NCBI GenBank assembly: GCA_933207985.1
Contig: OW240912.1
Location: forward strand, 364,392,010-364,456,009
Direction: 5' to 3'
DNA length: 64,000 bases
Origin: Pelobates cultripes
Taxonomy: Eukaryota; Chordata; Amphibia; Anura; Pelobatidae
A program made the translations under genes and the position numbers. Below the pieces are notes generated by a model. It was not told where the DNA came from, ran no database searches, and was given only the letters and a program-made list of their open reading frames with translations. This document shows positions 37,601 to 52,600 of the stretch, in pieces; position 1 is the stretch's first letter, and each line of letters begins with the position of its first letter.

Positions 37601-40600
37601 GTAGCTCTTGTTAAAAACATTTATATTAAATATACTTTTCTAAAAAAAATTAAATGTGTAAGTGTAATAACATTTTACCATTGGGGTCTTCAGACATTTC
37701 CACAAAATATTTAGTAATTGCTGCTCCTCCATTGTCCTTTGGTGGCTCTAATGAAAGAAAAAGAAAAGAAAAGAAAACAAAAGAGGCAGAAAGAAGAAGT
37801 TTAGTTTGCTAGTTACACTAGTTCTGTTGTAAACCCAAGTGGATCCCAGTAATATTTTCCATGCGGGTCCCCACTGGTTGGATCACATTACTAGCCAATC
37901 CCTAGGAACCAGCTGACAGGGCTGGGCTGGGACTAAAAAGGAACTTTGGCATTTATACTACACGGCAAGTTTCTTTAGGCATCTGAACCCCTCACCCAAC
38001 CAGCCCCAGACTCCACTTTAAACCTCACTCTCTTCTTTTAGATTGTGTGCACAATTCCTTAGCACTGACAAGTTCTGACTGGGAACTAGATGAAACCCAG
38101 AGCAGGCTAAAGTTCAGCTTAACCAGTGCTACGTGAAACCTAGGCACCCCGGTGCAGACTAGGATAAAGCAAAAGAGGATGAGCCAAGAATGCACAATAA
38201 ATTATCTGTTTACCTATAACAAACGAAATAATTAAAAAGAACTTACCCCAAATTATACGGACATTTTGCGCATGCACTTTCCCTTTAACAGAAGGCTTTT
38301 GCGGTGCTCCTGGTTTGTCTGGACATGTGACAAACTCCACTGCTTCGCTTGGGCTGCTTTTACCTTCAGAGTTATAAGCAATAACCTAAAACAGCATTTA
38401 TAAGAAGTACATTTTAGAAGTTTTTCTTAAAAATAACATTACAACGTTACATAAACTGTCTGAAAAACTTCCAGAATTAACAGAATGTGTATGATCAATG
38501 TATACCACAGGATTTAACGTCGTCGTTCTTTTAACCCTTCTTCAACACAAAAGTGGTCAGTCCATTCATGGTAATAATATCTTAGGGCTAGCTTAAATTT
38601 CCAGCTTACAAATGTTATAAATGCGGGTATATAGAAACAAAGAATGTGACGGCAGATAAAAACCATTCGGCCCATCTAGTCTGCCCAATTTTCTAAATAC
38701 TTTCATTAGTCCCTGAACTTATCTTATAGTTTGGATAGCCTTATGCCTATCCCACGCATGCTTAAACTCCTTTACTGTGTTAACCTCTACCACTTCAGCT
38801 GGAAGGCTATTCCATGCATCCAATACCATCTCAGTAAAGTAATACTTCCTGATATTTTTAAACCATTGTCCCTCTAATTTAAGACTATGTCCTCTTGTTG
38901 TGGTAGTTTTTCTTCTTTTAAATATAGTCTCCTCCTTTACTGTGTTGATTCCCTTTATATATTTAAATGTTTCTATCATATCCCCCCTGTCTCGTCTTTC
39001 CTCCAAGCTATACATGTTAAGATCCTTTAACCTTTCCTGGTAAGTTTTATCCCGCAATCCATGAACCAGTTTAGTAGCCCTTCTCTGAACCCTCTCTAAG
39101 GTATCAATATCCTTCTGAAGATACGGTCTCCAGTACTGTGTACAATACTCCAAGTGAGGTCTCACCAGTGTTCTGTACAATGGCATGAGCACTTCCCTCT
39201 TTCTACTGCTAATACCTCTCCCTATACAACCAAGCATTCTGCTAGCATTTCCTGCTGCTCTATTACATTGTCTGCCTACCTTTAAGTCATCAGAAATAAT
39301 CACCCCTAAATCCCTTTCCTCATATGTTGAGGTTAGGACTCTATCAAATATTCTGTACTCTGCCCTTGGGTTTTTACGTCCAAGATGCATTATCTTGCAC
39401 TTATCCACATTAAATGTCAGTTGCCACAATTCTGACCATTTTTCTAGTTTACCTAAATCATTTGCCATTTGGCTTATCCCTCCTGGAACATCAACCCTGT
39501 TACATATCTTAGTATCATCAGCAAAAAGACATACCTTACCATCAAGACCTTCTGCAATATCACTAATAAAAATATTGAAGAGAATGGGTCCAAGTACAGA
39601 TCCCTGAGGTACCCCACTGGTGACAAGTCCAAGCTTCGAAATATATTCCATTAACTACAACCCTCTGTTGCCTGTCACTCAGCCACTGCCTAACCCATTC
39701 AACAATATTGGAATCCAAACTTAAAGATTGCAGTTTATTGATAAGCCTTCTATGTGCAACAGTGTCAAAAGCCTTACTGAAATCTAGGTAAGCAATGTCT
39801 ACTGCACCACCCTGATCTATAATTTTAGTTACCCAATCAAAAAAATCAATAAGATTAGTTTGGCATGATCTCCCTGAAGTAAACCCATGTTGTCTCTGAT
39901 CTTGAAATCCATGTGTTTTTAGATGTTCATCAATCCTATCCTTTAACATGGTTTCCATCACTTTCCCCACTACTGAAGTAAGGCTTACTGGCCTATAGTT
40001 GCCCGACTCCTCCCTATTACCTTTCTTGTAAATGGGCACAACATTCGCTAACTTCCAATCTTCTGGGACTACTCCTGTTAACAATGATTGGTTAAATAAA
40101 TCTGTTAATGGTTTTGCTAGTACACCACTAAGCTCTTTTAATAGCTTTGGGTGTATTCCATCAGGTCCCATTGACTTATTTGTCTTTACTTTTGACAGTT
40201 GAAATAGAACCTCTTCCTCTGTAAACTCACGTGTAATAAATATTAACACTGTTATGTCTGATGGTACATGTGACAGCCCTGGCCATCACTGGTAGCAATG
40301 GAGTTACAGAAAACAGTATGTGTTGGTCGACATGTTCATGTGAATGCTTCTTCATGCTACAAGTCATTTCAATATGATGCTAGGATATAGGATGTCACAC
40401 CTTGTGACTTGTGCAACCTCCATCTGCCAAGCCCACATATTAATCCATATGAGTAGGACCTTTCACAGACATCTGAGTTTTCATCTCAACAGAACTGCAA
40501 GTAGTTTGTGCTTCCTCAAAAGGCAAAAAGTTGCCAATCCCTCCACTTAAGATGCTGTTGCTATGAATATTAATGTTATACATTCAGTGCTATAATATGC

Positions 40601-43600
40601 ATCACAAGTACAGTATAATTCTAACTGTGCCGTCAATTCTGATTGTCTTGTTTATTAAAAAAATCATAACGTGCAAAACAACTGGCCTGCATTATGTCAG
40701 AAGTAATTTAAACGCTCCCACACATACATGTGTCACAAAATGCGGCAAAATGAATTAGATGATGATGCTATTTGTGCTGTGATTAATAAATTCCCAGAGT
40801 GACATGTCATCAACGTCTATTTAATCAATGCTACTATAAATATCCAGCCTGTAAGCCTCACAATGTATTAAGATATGAGTGCATCTACATAAGTTCCCTT
40901 TAGAGAGAACTGTGGAATCTTCTAATCTAATTGTTCATAGAACACATATTTACGGAGGTAAGTAGCATAACCTCTCACTGTTTGACACATCTGAAGGGTC
41001 CTACCACTTGTACATGGGCTATTCCCACTGGTCCTATCTAGGCACAGTAAACATCAAGTATTAAAACTTGCCCTGTCCATTACTTGTAATGCTCTTTTAG
41101 CCCTTAGTCCACATGGGTTAATCTCCCTAGTTCTATCTAGGCCCTCTTAGTACATATATGCCACACATTTGTTTTGAAGGGACAAATGTTAATGTATGAA
41201 TGCTCTAGCTGCTCAAACAAGACTTCAGAGAAGCAGTTGTGTCAACTTTCAATTCTGTTCAGACACTTGGCTGAGATTTTAGAGTTCAATGACAGTACAC
41301 TTTGCAAATTTGCTCTCGAAAACAGTCCTTTTCCAGTGAGTTTATAAATAATGTAAACTTTTTTTGTCATTGTATCTTGCATATTGGGCAAAATTAACAA
41401 AACAGCACATTTCAAGTGATCGGCCAAATGCATGAGTATAGAGTGGTGTACACTTGTTATAGTGTTTATGTGGTATATATCCTACTCTGTTAAGCATACA
41501 TCTATTTGTAGTGTCAAAGCCATCTTCCTCCTAGCATCATATTAGTCTCAAAATGCTCAAATTTAAATACTACGGTGCATTATGTGAATGCACAATGGAA
41601 TACTAAGAACCATAACCACTTCAACTTACTAAAAGTGGTTATGATGCATACAACACTCAGTGGAAAATTTAAATGTGCAGACTTTAATATTTCCATAATT
41701 GTGTAAAAAATAAAAAGGTTGCACATTTATTTTTTAAAGGTAATTTAAAAATAAATAAATAATTATATAGGTTACAAAAAAAAAGTGCAATTTTGGACTT
41801 AGAATTTTCTTTTGAGCTTAGGATAAACATATTTTAGAAAAGCAACACCTGGAAATGTGTGGGGCAGTTAGCACAAATCCACTTAAGAAACAAGAACATC
41901 AATGTCTCAGCAGATTCGCTAGTTCGCAATTCCATTTCATTCAAAGTCATAATTTTCTTTTTGCATATTTTGCCTCTTGATTACTATTATCACACTTAAC
42001 ACTGTCTTGCATACAGTAATTGTTTAGAAATTGGCTTGTGTCAAATAATCTGATGTTGTTAAATGACTTCTCCGGTTATAAAAAGTGTTGTAAGTACTCC
42101 CTGCTAGTGTAACTTTCAGACTGTCTACATCCCATCCACAGTGAGACTCTGCATTCCATCAACGAAGAGTAATTTCTTGTACAAATGTCCATCAAACGGA
42201 CCCAACAACATGCCAGCACCTTATAGATCAGGTGTCTGGGAAAAAAATATGTTGGTGTGAGCCATGGCAAACATTCACTACACCTCATTAACAGTCATGT
42301 TTTGGAATATTTCATAAGATATTTCTAGGAAGAAAAGGATTATGTAATTTTTTGGACAATCTACACAGTTTAATTTTACCTTGAGACTTACTACATCCGT
42401 CTACAAAGGAACATCACATATATTCAATCAGGAAAGGAGAGTAAATGGAGCACTCACCCTAAACTTATACTTTGTACTACGCCGCAGGTTCTTTATCGTG
42501 TACGCAAGATCATCCCCATTGTATTTTGGCTTAAACCCGTACCCCTGAAAAGATAAACATGACATATCTCACAGACTGTACAAGTGTGCCGCAGATAAAT
42601 AATGATGTAAAATTCTGCTATGCCTAATATATCAGATGCTTATTTTTTTTTTTACAAGAAAAAGTAAACTAGCACATTAGATTAGTGAGATTTTTTTTTT
42701 TTATTCCTACATAGTACATATTCCTATTTACAAAACGGAAAAATTACGCTGTCTGACAAAATGTGTTTTTAGGTGTATACATTAGCAATAAAAAAAATGT
42801 TGAGAAATGTGCTAAATTGTGTAACATAGCTTCTTAAGGTACATTCTCCTGATACAAAGGAGTAGGAAAGAGTTTGTTAATTTAAGCCTTTTTCTTTTGG
42901 GCTATTAGTGCCTCAAATTTTCTCAAAAGCCTAGCTAATTCCCAATTTAGTGAATAACCCTGATACAAGTTAATTCACTGAAACAGAGATGAATTAAGAC
43001 AAAATTAACTCAAATATTTTGATCTGAATTTCACAATTCCTTTTTAATGTACTTATTGACTAATCCATGCATAAAAGCGCATTAAACATAATTATTTTTA
43101 ACCTCGAAAAATAACGCTTAAAAACATACTTTAATTCAGTTTGTCACAAATAGTAAAAATATTTAAAATACATATATCAAAATGACCAATGTGGCTATCC
43201 ATGGCAGACACAAAGATGCAAACTGGAAAAAAAAAAAAGCAGCCATTTTGTAACTAAAGTGGCTTTGCAGCCTTTAACTTGCTGTGACCGTGCCACAAAC
43301 AATTAAAATGAAAGTTATGCTCTTAAGAATGTATCTACATAATCCTTGGGGATGGCATGTATACTCATGATTTAGGTTTCCATTACACCCAAGGGCATTA
43401 TTGGAATTACAGTAAACGGGAGGGTTAGTTGGTCTATGACAATTGATTGTGCTGTCTACCTGTGTGGCTTCAGGAAGCATTGGCCATCTTGTTTGGCTCT
43501 TTATGCAGAACTTGTGTCTTTCTACTTAATTTGGGGCATATAACCTAGTATATGCAACTCGAGGATGAGGTGTTTTTAATCTAAGTGTTGTCTTCACAAT

Positions 43601-46600
43601 GAGAACCCCGTAGCTGTGCACAATGAAAATATCTCATCAAGTGGTGAAAAACATTGTCTAGAATGATGTAGCATTCAATTCATGTGTTCAACCATGAACT
43701 TGAGTATCAACAAACAGTACAATGTTAGTCTACAGTATATTTGTTTACCTATACTTTACAAATTAAGTCAAACAGAGAAAAAATATGCATTTTTCTTGCC
43801 TCGTGACTATAAAAATTATTTTAGCATCTAGTTATAGAATCGATTCAAAAAGGCTTTATTCAAACATAAGCATTTCAGGGTTTGCCCTGATCAATGTACA
43901 ACATCATGTATCTATAGATTGAACAAGCAGACAAGATATAACGGACGAATCAACATTTATAATTCAACTTTCAACTACTTTCCATGAAACAAACAACATT
44001 TAGCAAGTCGTGGAAGTCTACTTGAGAGCAGAAAAAAGCAGTATGCCAAAGTAGAAAACAGAACGGAGAGTAACATATTAGCATTAGAGTTTACCGCACA
44101 TACCGAGGTTTCCTCTTCCATTTCCAAAATATAAGAAATTCCTTCATCGGATGGTGTGCCTGAGGGTTTAGTCCACTGCAATGATAACCAACTAATTCCT
44201 GCTTTAATTAGTGTTGGACTTGCTGGCACCGTGGGGGCACTGCCTGATGTATAGTATAGGACTTCTTCACTAAATCCACTGTGGACAGAATAGACAAATG
44301 TGAGCGTGATCTTCATGGAAAGCAAAAAGAACAGGAAGAAACCTGCAAAACTTAAAATGGTTTTGTGTGCATGTTCTGTAAAGCACTGCCGTCTACCAAA
44401 TGATCTGGAGTTCAAAGGTGAATTATAGTAAGTTTAAAATAATGCTTCCTGGACTTCAATTCATATTTAAGTTGTTTTTTTCCCTATATAATCTGAATAA
44501 ATGGTTTTATAAAAGACCACCAGTGGAATATGAATTAATGGTTACAGATAAAATAGGGACAAAAAGTGGTCCATAATGAATGGCACGAGCTCTGCAGCTC
44601 TGATTGGTGGGGAAAAAGGTGCAGAGGGTGAAGGTGGAGATCAACTATAGCAGAGATCGGGAGTCTGGAGAAGATAGAGGTTGGTGATATGACATGGATA
44701 AGGTGGCAATTAAACATAATATTTAGTGTTGGATGAGACAATGGCGAGTGTTGCAGGAAAAATTACAAGAAATGAGGCGGCATGTAAAATTTAATGGGGT
44801 ACTCTAAGCACCATAACCACTACAGAGGCACAAGAATGCTTTACTGTTTGACTGTCTTTTGTACTGTTGCATTATATAAGATTTAAAAAATGAATATGCC
44901 GGGCTGCAATCTCAGTGAGTTACAATGGTCACCTTTCTGTTGCTACTTTTGCATAAAGGGAATGGATATCACTTACCTCATACCCAGGTCATTTTTTGCA
45001 GCAAGTCTGAATGTATATCCTGTTGCTGGTGACAGTTTGGTGACTCTAAACTGTTTTTGAAGCCCGTAGAAACACTGGCAGAATTCCTTAGTGCCTTTGC
45101 TCTAGAGAAAATTAATAGATAAATAATATTGTTCGTGGACAGGTACACCCCTCCGTTCTCATTCATGCTGAGATTTATTTGCTTGCAACTGAAACAATGA
45201 AGAAACTTTGTGTAGCAGATATAATCCAGGCAGAATACTTCGATATTTAAGGAGTCTCCCCTCCTTGTGTTTAAGGACTTATAAGGGGGCTAGCAATATG
45301 AACATTTAAATAAATAGGGGACATATGTTGTAAAGACATGAAGACAACTGGCATTAAAATAGGAAAACATGTGGGAAGCTGGCATTAACAGGGATGGAGA
45401 GGGAAATGGCATTAATAGGAAGATAGTATGGCTCCTGGCATTAAATACAAGGTAGGAAGCTGGCATTAATAGGGTGGACTCTCAAATCAATGAGATTAGT
45501 TGTGACATTAATGGTATGTAACAGCTGGAAGTAATAGGACATGGATAGAGGGGCTTGAATGAGGCAGGAGTTGGCATTAATAACTGTTTGGTAACTGGAA
45601 TTAATCTTGTAGGTATTTGACACTAATTGGATTATGTAGAACTGTATTAATTAAGTGCTTAATTCATGCCCACGCCCTTTATTGGATGTGTGTCTCACTG
45701 GTATACCTACACCTATAAAGTAAGTCTCATTAAGCAATCTACTGCACTCTGTGCTTTGAGGTTTGTATCGACTGTGCTAGGTCTCTTGTGTATTAAGAAA
45801 ATGTTGTGTTTTAAAGGACCACTATAGGCACCCAGACCACTTCAGCTCAATGAAGTGGTCTGGGTGCCAGGTCCATCTATGGTTAATCCAGCCTCTAGTG
45901 GCTGTCTCATTGACAGCCGCTAGAGGCGCTTCCGCGATTCTCACTGTGATTTTCACAGTGAGAAGACATCAGCGTCTGTAGGAAAGCATTGAGAAATGAA
46001 GCCCGGCGCTGGAAAAAGGTAAGTGTTTAACCCCTTCCTCCAACTTCAGCCCGGCGGGAGGGGGGCCATGAGGGTGGGGGCACCCTCAGGGGACTATAGT
46101 GCCAGGAAACAAGTATGTTTTCCTGGCACTATAGTGGTCCTTTAAAGAATTGTATCACGGTTGACTGTGGTGGGTACATTATTACTGCCAGATAGTGTGT
46201 TTACTTCTGAAGGGCATGTGTATAAAAGGAGGCTGTTACAACACATAATCTGTGTAATAATAATTACTCAGGGTGGACAATTTGTGTTTAGGCAGAGTGA
46301 ATCTTTAAGGCAGGGCTGTCCAACCTGCGGCCCCCCAGATGTTGCTGAACTACAACTCCCATGATTCCCTGGCTATCTGTTTAATTGAAAGAATCATGGG
46401 AGATGTAGTTCAGAAACATCTGGGGGGGGGCCGCAGGTTGGACAGGCCTTATCAAGGAGTTGCATTTCTGGAGTGTATTAATGTTTACTAGTTGTGTCAG
46501 GGTACAAACGGAGCAAATCTGTTGTGTGACAGAAAGAGTGCATGTATTATGCTAACGTGAGGAGTTCCCCAGCATGTTTGTCAAACAAAATCTGACCATC

Positions 46601-49600
46601 CAAACCACAGAAAGAAACACCACTGATTGATACACAAAGGTCACGTTTAAAACACATCCGTAAACTATAAGGAATATGGCAGAATTGTGTCCATAGTCCT
46701 TTGTTCCTCATACAGTTTTAGAGAGCTATAAATATACAAAACAGCTTGGAATACAACACTAGAGCTACTTAGGTTTTTATGTTGCATGGAAACGTGCTAT
46801 TAACTTACTTCATCCCATTCCAGAAGATAGTTTTGTATCTTTGAACCATTGTCACACGATGCCTAGGGAGATAAATGTGATCATTACAATTTTGAAGGAG
46901 AAGAAAAATAAATCAACACTCAGACAAGCACATTGTGTGTTATTTGACAACCTACAGAAAAGATCACTCACAAATTCTAAATTTTATTTTTATAAAATTA
47001 TATACTCTGACCTTTTTTAATGCACAGCTTAAAAAAAATAAAAAAAATAAAAATCTTATATTTGAAAATTAGCAATAACCTGCACAGACTCAAAATGTTA
47101 AAATCATCTGCATAAAATAATCTCATATATATTTATTTATTTAGTGGAGCAAAATGATTAACCAGTGTGTTGGTGGAATTTTTCACTATTGGTTGTGTAT
47201 TTTTATGTTAACTTGCTTTATACGTTTTTATCTCCTGCTCTGTAAATTGAATTCTAATCACACGCAGGAGGCTCCTGCAGTGTCTAGGAGGCCACTAACC
47301 GAGCAGGAGATAAGAAATTCTAGATTAAACAGACTGTGCAATAAAGAATAAAGAATATCTTGCTTCTCTTACAAGAAGAGTTTAAGAAGGCTGTACAAGT
47401 CACATGCAGGGTGGTGTGACTTTGTACAGACTAAGTGATTTAACTCCTAAGTGGCAAGGAATTGAGCAGTGAAATTGCAGGGGCATGATCTTTACACCAA
47501 AACTGCTTCATTAAGTTAAAGGGACACTATAGTCACCAGAACAACTACAGCTTATTGAATTTGTTCTGGAGAGTAGAATCATTCCCTTCAGGCTTTTTGC
47601 TGTAAACACTGTCTTTTCAGAGAAAATGCAGTGTTTACATTACAGCCTAGTGATAACTTCACTGGCCACTCCTCAGATAGCTGTTAGAGATCCTTCCTGG
47701 GTCATGGCTGCCTAAAATGCATCCAAACATTCAGTGTCGCCACCCTCTGCATGCAGACACTGAACTTACCTCATAGAGATTCATTGATTCAATTCATCTC
47801 TATGAGGAGATGTTGATTGGCCAGGGCTGTGTTTGAATCATGCTGGCTCTGCCCCTGATCTGCCTCTTTGTCAGTCTCAGCCAATCCTATGGGGAAGCAT
47901 TGTGATTGGATCATGCCACCACTTCTGATGATGTCAGAGGAAGTTCACAGGCAAAGGGAGCAGCTTTAGACTTGAATACAAGTAAGATTTTACTATCTTT
48001 AGGGAGGCAAAGGGGGCTAGATAGTGGTTTTAACACTATAGGGCCAGGAATACATGTTTGTGTTCCTGGCCCTATAGTGCTCCTTTAACCCCTTAAGGAC
48101 ACATGACATGTGTGACATGTCACGATTCCCTTTTATTCCAGAAGTTTGGTCCTTAAGGGGTTAAAGTTGTTTCTGTGCCTATAGTATCCATTTACGTTGT
48201 GGTGGCTTTGGTGCCAATATAATTAAATTCATTACCCCTTGATAATAAGGGGCAAATATGATTTACAATAACAACATGCATATAAGAACAATTCAAATTA
48301 TGTTTTTTCGTATCCTTGTTGTATATATACTGTATGTTTGAAACTCAGCCCTGTCTTATGCAGCATGTTGCTCAGTATGTGGAAACACTCTGTGTGTCAT
48401 TGCATATGACTGATAATGACTAAATCACCAGGAGAAATGAAATCTGATTTCTGACAATTGCAAACACATTCAATATTTTTACATTAATTTCAGTTGAGTC
48501 ACCTAATGGCAACGTCATTTTGTTTTAGTTAAAATGAACAGTGATAGCATCTGTGTCTTATAGATTTCCATAACGTTATATAGTAGGTCTGTTTTGGCTC
48601 TGATAAACCCATGTTGTGAACATGCCTCCTACTAAATGAAATAAAAACAATCAGATTGTGGTAACATGCTGCATGCGGTTGTGGCGTGTTGGCTGTTAGC
48701 TGTCAAAAGACAGACACTACTACAATATGGACTGGTGTTTTATGGTTGCTAATCGTACAGCCGATATGTTCTCAACAGCAGGAGAGGGGAAAAAAACATG
48801 CAGTCATTTTACCAATAAATGTAAAATAAATAACCATATCTAAGCAGATGGCGTACAAAGGCCAACTGTATGCATGTCACTCCCTGCATTTCTAAGTTAG
48901 CAGGATCCTCATATAACCTATTCACTGTTCACAAGTCACATGTATGAATTTAGCTTATTAATTAATTTCCACAAAGTAGCACTATTCGGTATCCTGAAAG
49001 CTGCACAGAGCTCCTGTTATCAGCTCACTTACATTCTTCCAATTTCAGGTTGCAGCACTTTGAAATGTGAACATACAGCAGCTCCTTCTGAATTATCCAC
49101 CTGGCAAGACTGTGTATATGACAAATTTATGAGAGCCCCGAGAACAGGCAAGAAATTAGTTGCCCGCACAGATCTCAAATAAGCTTTAATTCACTGGTGC
49201 CATTACAGAAAGAACCTGTACAAATTACAACTATTTATATAGCGCCAACATATTCTGCAGCACTGTACAATCGGTAAACAAGGCAAACATTTCATTCTAA
49301 CAAGACATGATTGACATACTGGAAGAGTAAGTGAAGAGGCCCCTGCCCAAACGAGTTTAGAATTTAAAGCAGGGTTGTCAAACATGCGGCCCCCCAGATG
49401 TTGCTGAACTACAACTCCCATGATTCTTTCAATGAAACAGATAGCCAGGGAATCATGGGAGTTGTAGTTCAGCAACATCTGGGGGGCCGCATGTTTGACA
49501 ACCCTGATCTAAAGGGATGAGAGAGAAATACACAAAGGGAATCAAGTGATCTAAATGTACCTGAAGGAAGGGGTAGAGTTTTTGGGAGAAGGGAGCAGAG

Positions 49601-52600
49601 TAAACCAGAGATGGAGAATGAGGGTAAAGAATTGATGATGAGTTAAGGAGAGAGCAGGTAGGCTTCTCGAAAGATGTGTGTTTTTGGGATGTTAGAAGGA
49701 TTGCAGAGATTGGGAGAGTCAAACGTGCTGCTGGAAGGTTTTTCATATAATTAATACTGTCCCCTTTTTTTTAACTTATTGGCATCAAACACTACCAGTC
49801 TGAAGGGTGACCTTGCATAGGCTTGGATAGGTTAGACAGACTGCAGTGTGTTTCCACTTAAATGCAGGCTCCCCTTTAGATTACATGCTTTGAGAATTAG
49901 TACCAACGTTTACTCGTGCTGATTAACCAACTGTTGATGCACTTTATCAATGTGATAAAGATTACTTTCACAGAAACTGTTCTCACATTTAGGAGATTAT
50001 CTTCACACCTACAATGTGGGTGATTAGCACTTAACACACAACACAATAGTGACTAATGGCTAATTGCTAAGAGTAATGTAAAAATAGGTAGATACTGAAA
50101 ATGTAATGCTTCATTACACATTTCAAATGTTAAAGGAAATAAATGCATGTTTACATTAGTCTGACTTTATACCTTCTTTGGATCAGATCATCATTGCTAT
50201 AAGCAGCTGCTGAAATAATTGGGACCACTCATTCATAACAAAAACAGAGAAGAAAAAATAGACATGAAAAGACATCAAATATCATGTACACGATGGCTTT
50301 GAAGATACCAGGAGAGGCAAAGTACCCTGGTAAATTCAAAGAAAATGGCAATATAGCAGTACAATATATCGTACTACAAACTATTCGCTATTTTCAAAAA
50401 TGTTCTTCTATATAAACATAGACACCTATAATCTAGATTCCTACAAATATTTCTAATATACTTAAATGGTTTATCTTCTTAAAAATCTTTGTTTTAAGAA
50501 GACACCAATTTCAGTAAGTGTAACTTTTCCTAGTCTGCCCCTTCAAACTTAAAATAAATATATAAAACTTGGCTTGTGTCAAGTGCCGAGGGAATGTTCT
50601 CTTCTCAGTGTGATCTGCCTCCACTCATGTAATTAGGTGAGGGATGTAGGGGGAGCACACGCTGAGGGAGGGATATGGGCAGCACACAGAGGGGTTCCAT
50701 TATATGCTCTTGCCAGTATGCTGTGCGTGCTGATGACAGACATTCAATATGCAAAGAAGGACTCGCCAACAGCTCTGCAAGAGGCGGAGATACACTAGCA
50801 GCACAGGGATTAACTTCATGGCAAAATGCTGCACATACAGAACTCCAAGCATTATGACCGATTCAAATCACTGAAGTGGTGATGTTGCTTAATGTAAAAC
50901 TGTAGGATAATTATAAAAAAAAAATTCTTGAGAATCACTCAGGAAAAGATTCCCCTAAACTCACCTTCCACGTCAGAGTAAGAGAATTTTTGGTCCGATT
51001 TGTTATTCGTGGCGGGTTTGGCGTTTCCGGTTCACAGCTCAGGGTGGTGAAGCTAACAGCTTCTGAAGGGTTTCCTTTTACACAATTTGTTTCAGCTTTA
51101 ACTCTAAAAATTAACATGAAATAAACAATATTAAGAATCTGCTGTAACATTTACTACTAAAGCATTACGGCAACATACATCACTCCCATGCTTTCATTAA
51201 GAGATACATTGTAGCAGGAAACACGGGTACACAGAAACACACTAAAACACAAATAATCATGCTCTCTGCTTATTTTTTGATTTATCATTGTTAAATTTTC
51301 ATCATTGTCTCATTTAATTCCTACTCTCCAAGGTAACAGGTTTTTATTGATTTTGTGGCTTGTTATATCTGAAAAAGTAATAAATGAAAAAAAAATAATT
51401 AACAAACAAACAACTGGGGTATTCTGGGGATAGACACAGTGGCAGCAGATACAGAACCGGGGTAGTACTCTACTCTTTGGGGTCCCAAAGTGCCCCGATC
51501 GAGACAAAGAAGCAAACACAACAGAGGAACGACACAGAGAGAAGAGTAGGAGATAAACCAGCACTCTATTCCACTGAAGTGAACTCAGTAACTCTCCTTT
51601 GTATGTTAGCTAGGATATTTGGCATTGTAACTCACTAAAAGCCACAAAGTTCCTCTGACCCACTGATAGCCAATGTCATCAGCTGACAGGAAGCCCCTTT
51701 CAGAGGAAATCTGCACAGCTAGATACCATTGAAATTAGTGAAGATATTATCTGGCTGTTATTTAAGTAATTTAGAAAATATAGAATTTAGCCAATCCTAC
51801 TTCAAGTGGTGGTTTGCATGGAAAAGTGATCTGAACATTATTAATTTGCCACCCCATTCTGCTTGCTCTTGAAAAAGCTGAGAGCAAGTGGGACACTTGG
51901 GAGTTCACAAATATTTTCCTGAAAGTGCAGGGAATTGGCTGTGTCTATGGAGGTTCCCCATAGACCTCAATGCTATACTCTTGTGCAGGCGTGAGTACAG
52001 CCCTGATGTCAGCGCTTAAGAGGACTCTGCTGGATCAAGAGGGCGGCACCCACAAAGGGACAGGTTCAGGAAAGTAAACTCACATTTACCTGCCCCCCCC
52101 CCCGCACCACAATCTACTAGCAGCGATGTCACTATCAGCAGGGGACTTTGCAAATTTGGCAAAGTCCCCAAACGGTGAAAGCGCTGCTTAAATGATGGCA
52201 CTATAACAATAAAATGATAGGCAAGGCATGTATGGTGAGATATCTGGGAGCAGTGGTTACTGGTTACTTTCTGCTCAAACTGCAGCTCCCACAAGCAGAG
52301 ATATCGTTGCTACTTTTGGCACAACTGTTTGAATATCCTAGCTCTTTATGCATTTCACATTATTCTATTTATACTCTAAACTTACTTGGGCCAATATCAG
52401 ACTATGTCCCACGGATATCACAGCATGACTATGATGCTTCTGTGTATCTGAGAGAGTAATGTGCTACAGAACTATAAAATATGAATAACATAAAATGATT
52501 ATCTGTTTCTCACATCAACACCAGCAATGATTTACCTGGCATGATAATCTGTAGCAGGCCTGAGGTCATCCACCATAATACTGGTCTTTTCTCCCCTAAG

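Larger units (their letters stand above)
47229..48194. mobile_element. Family 1 foldback, copy C, 5' part missing and split by two nested TTAA elements
   Basis: Family 1 sequence runs from ~47229 to GCTTCATTAAG at 47515, is interrupted, and resumes at 48165 with AGTTGTTTCTGTGCCTATAG to ~48194. In copies A and B these two pieces are contiguous. The insertion site is a TTAA at 47516-47519, made by one substitution relative to copies A and B (gctaaag to gttaaag). Confidence 0.85.
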
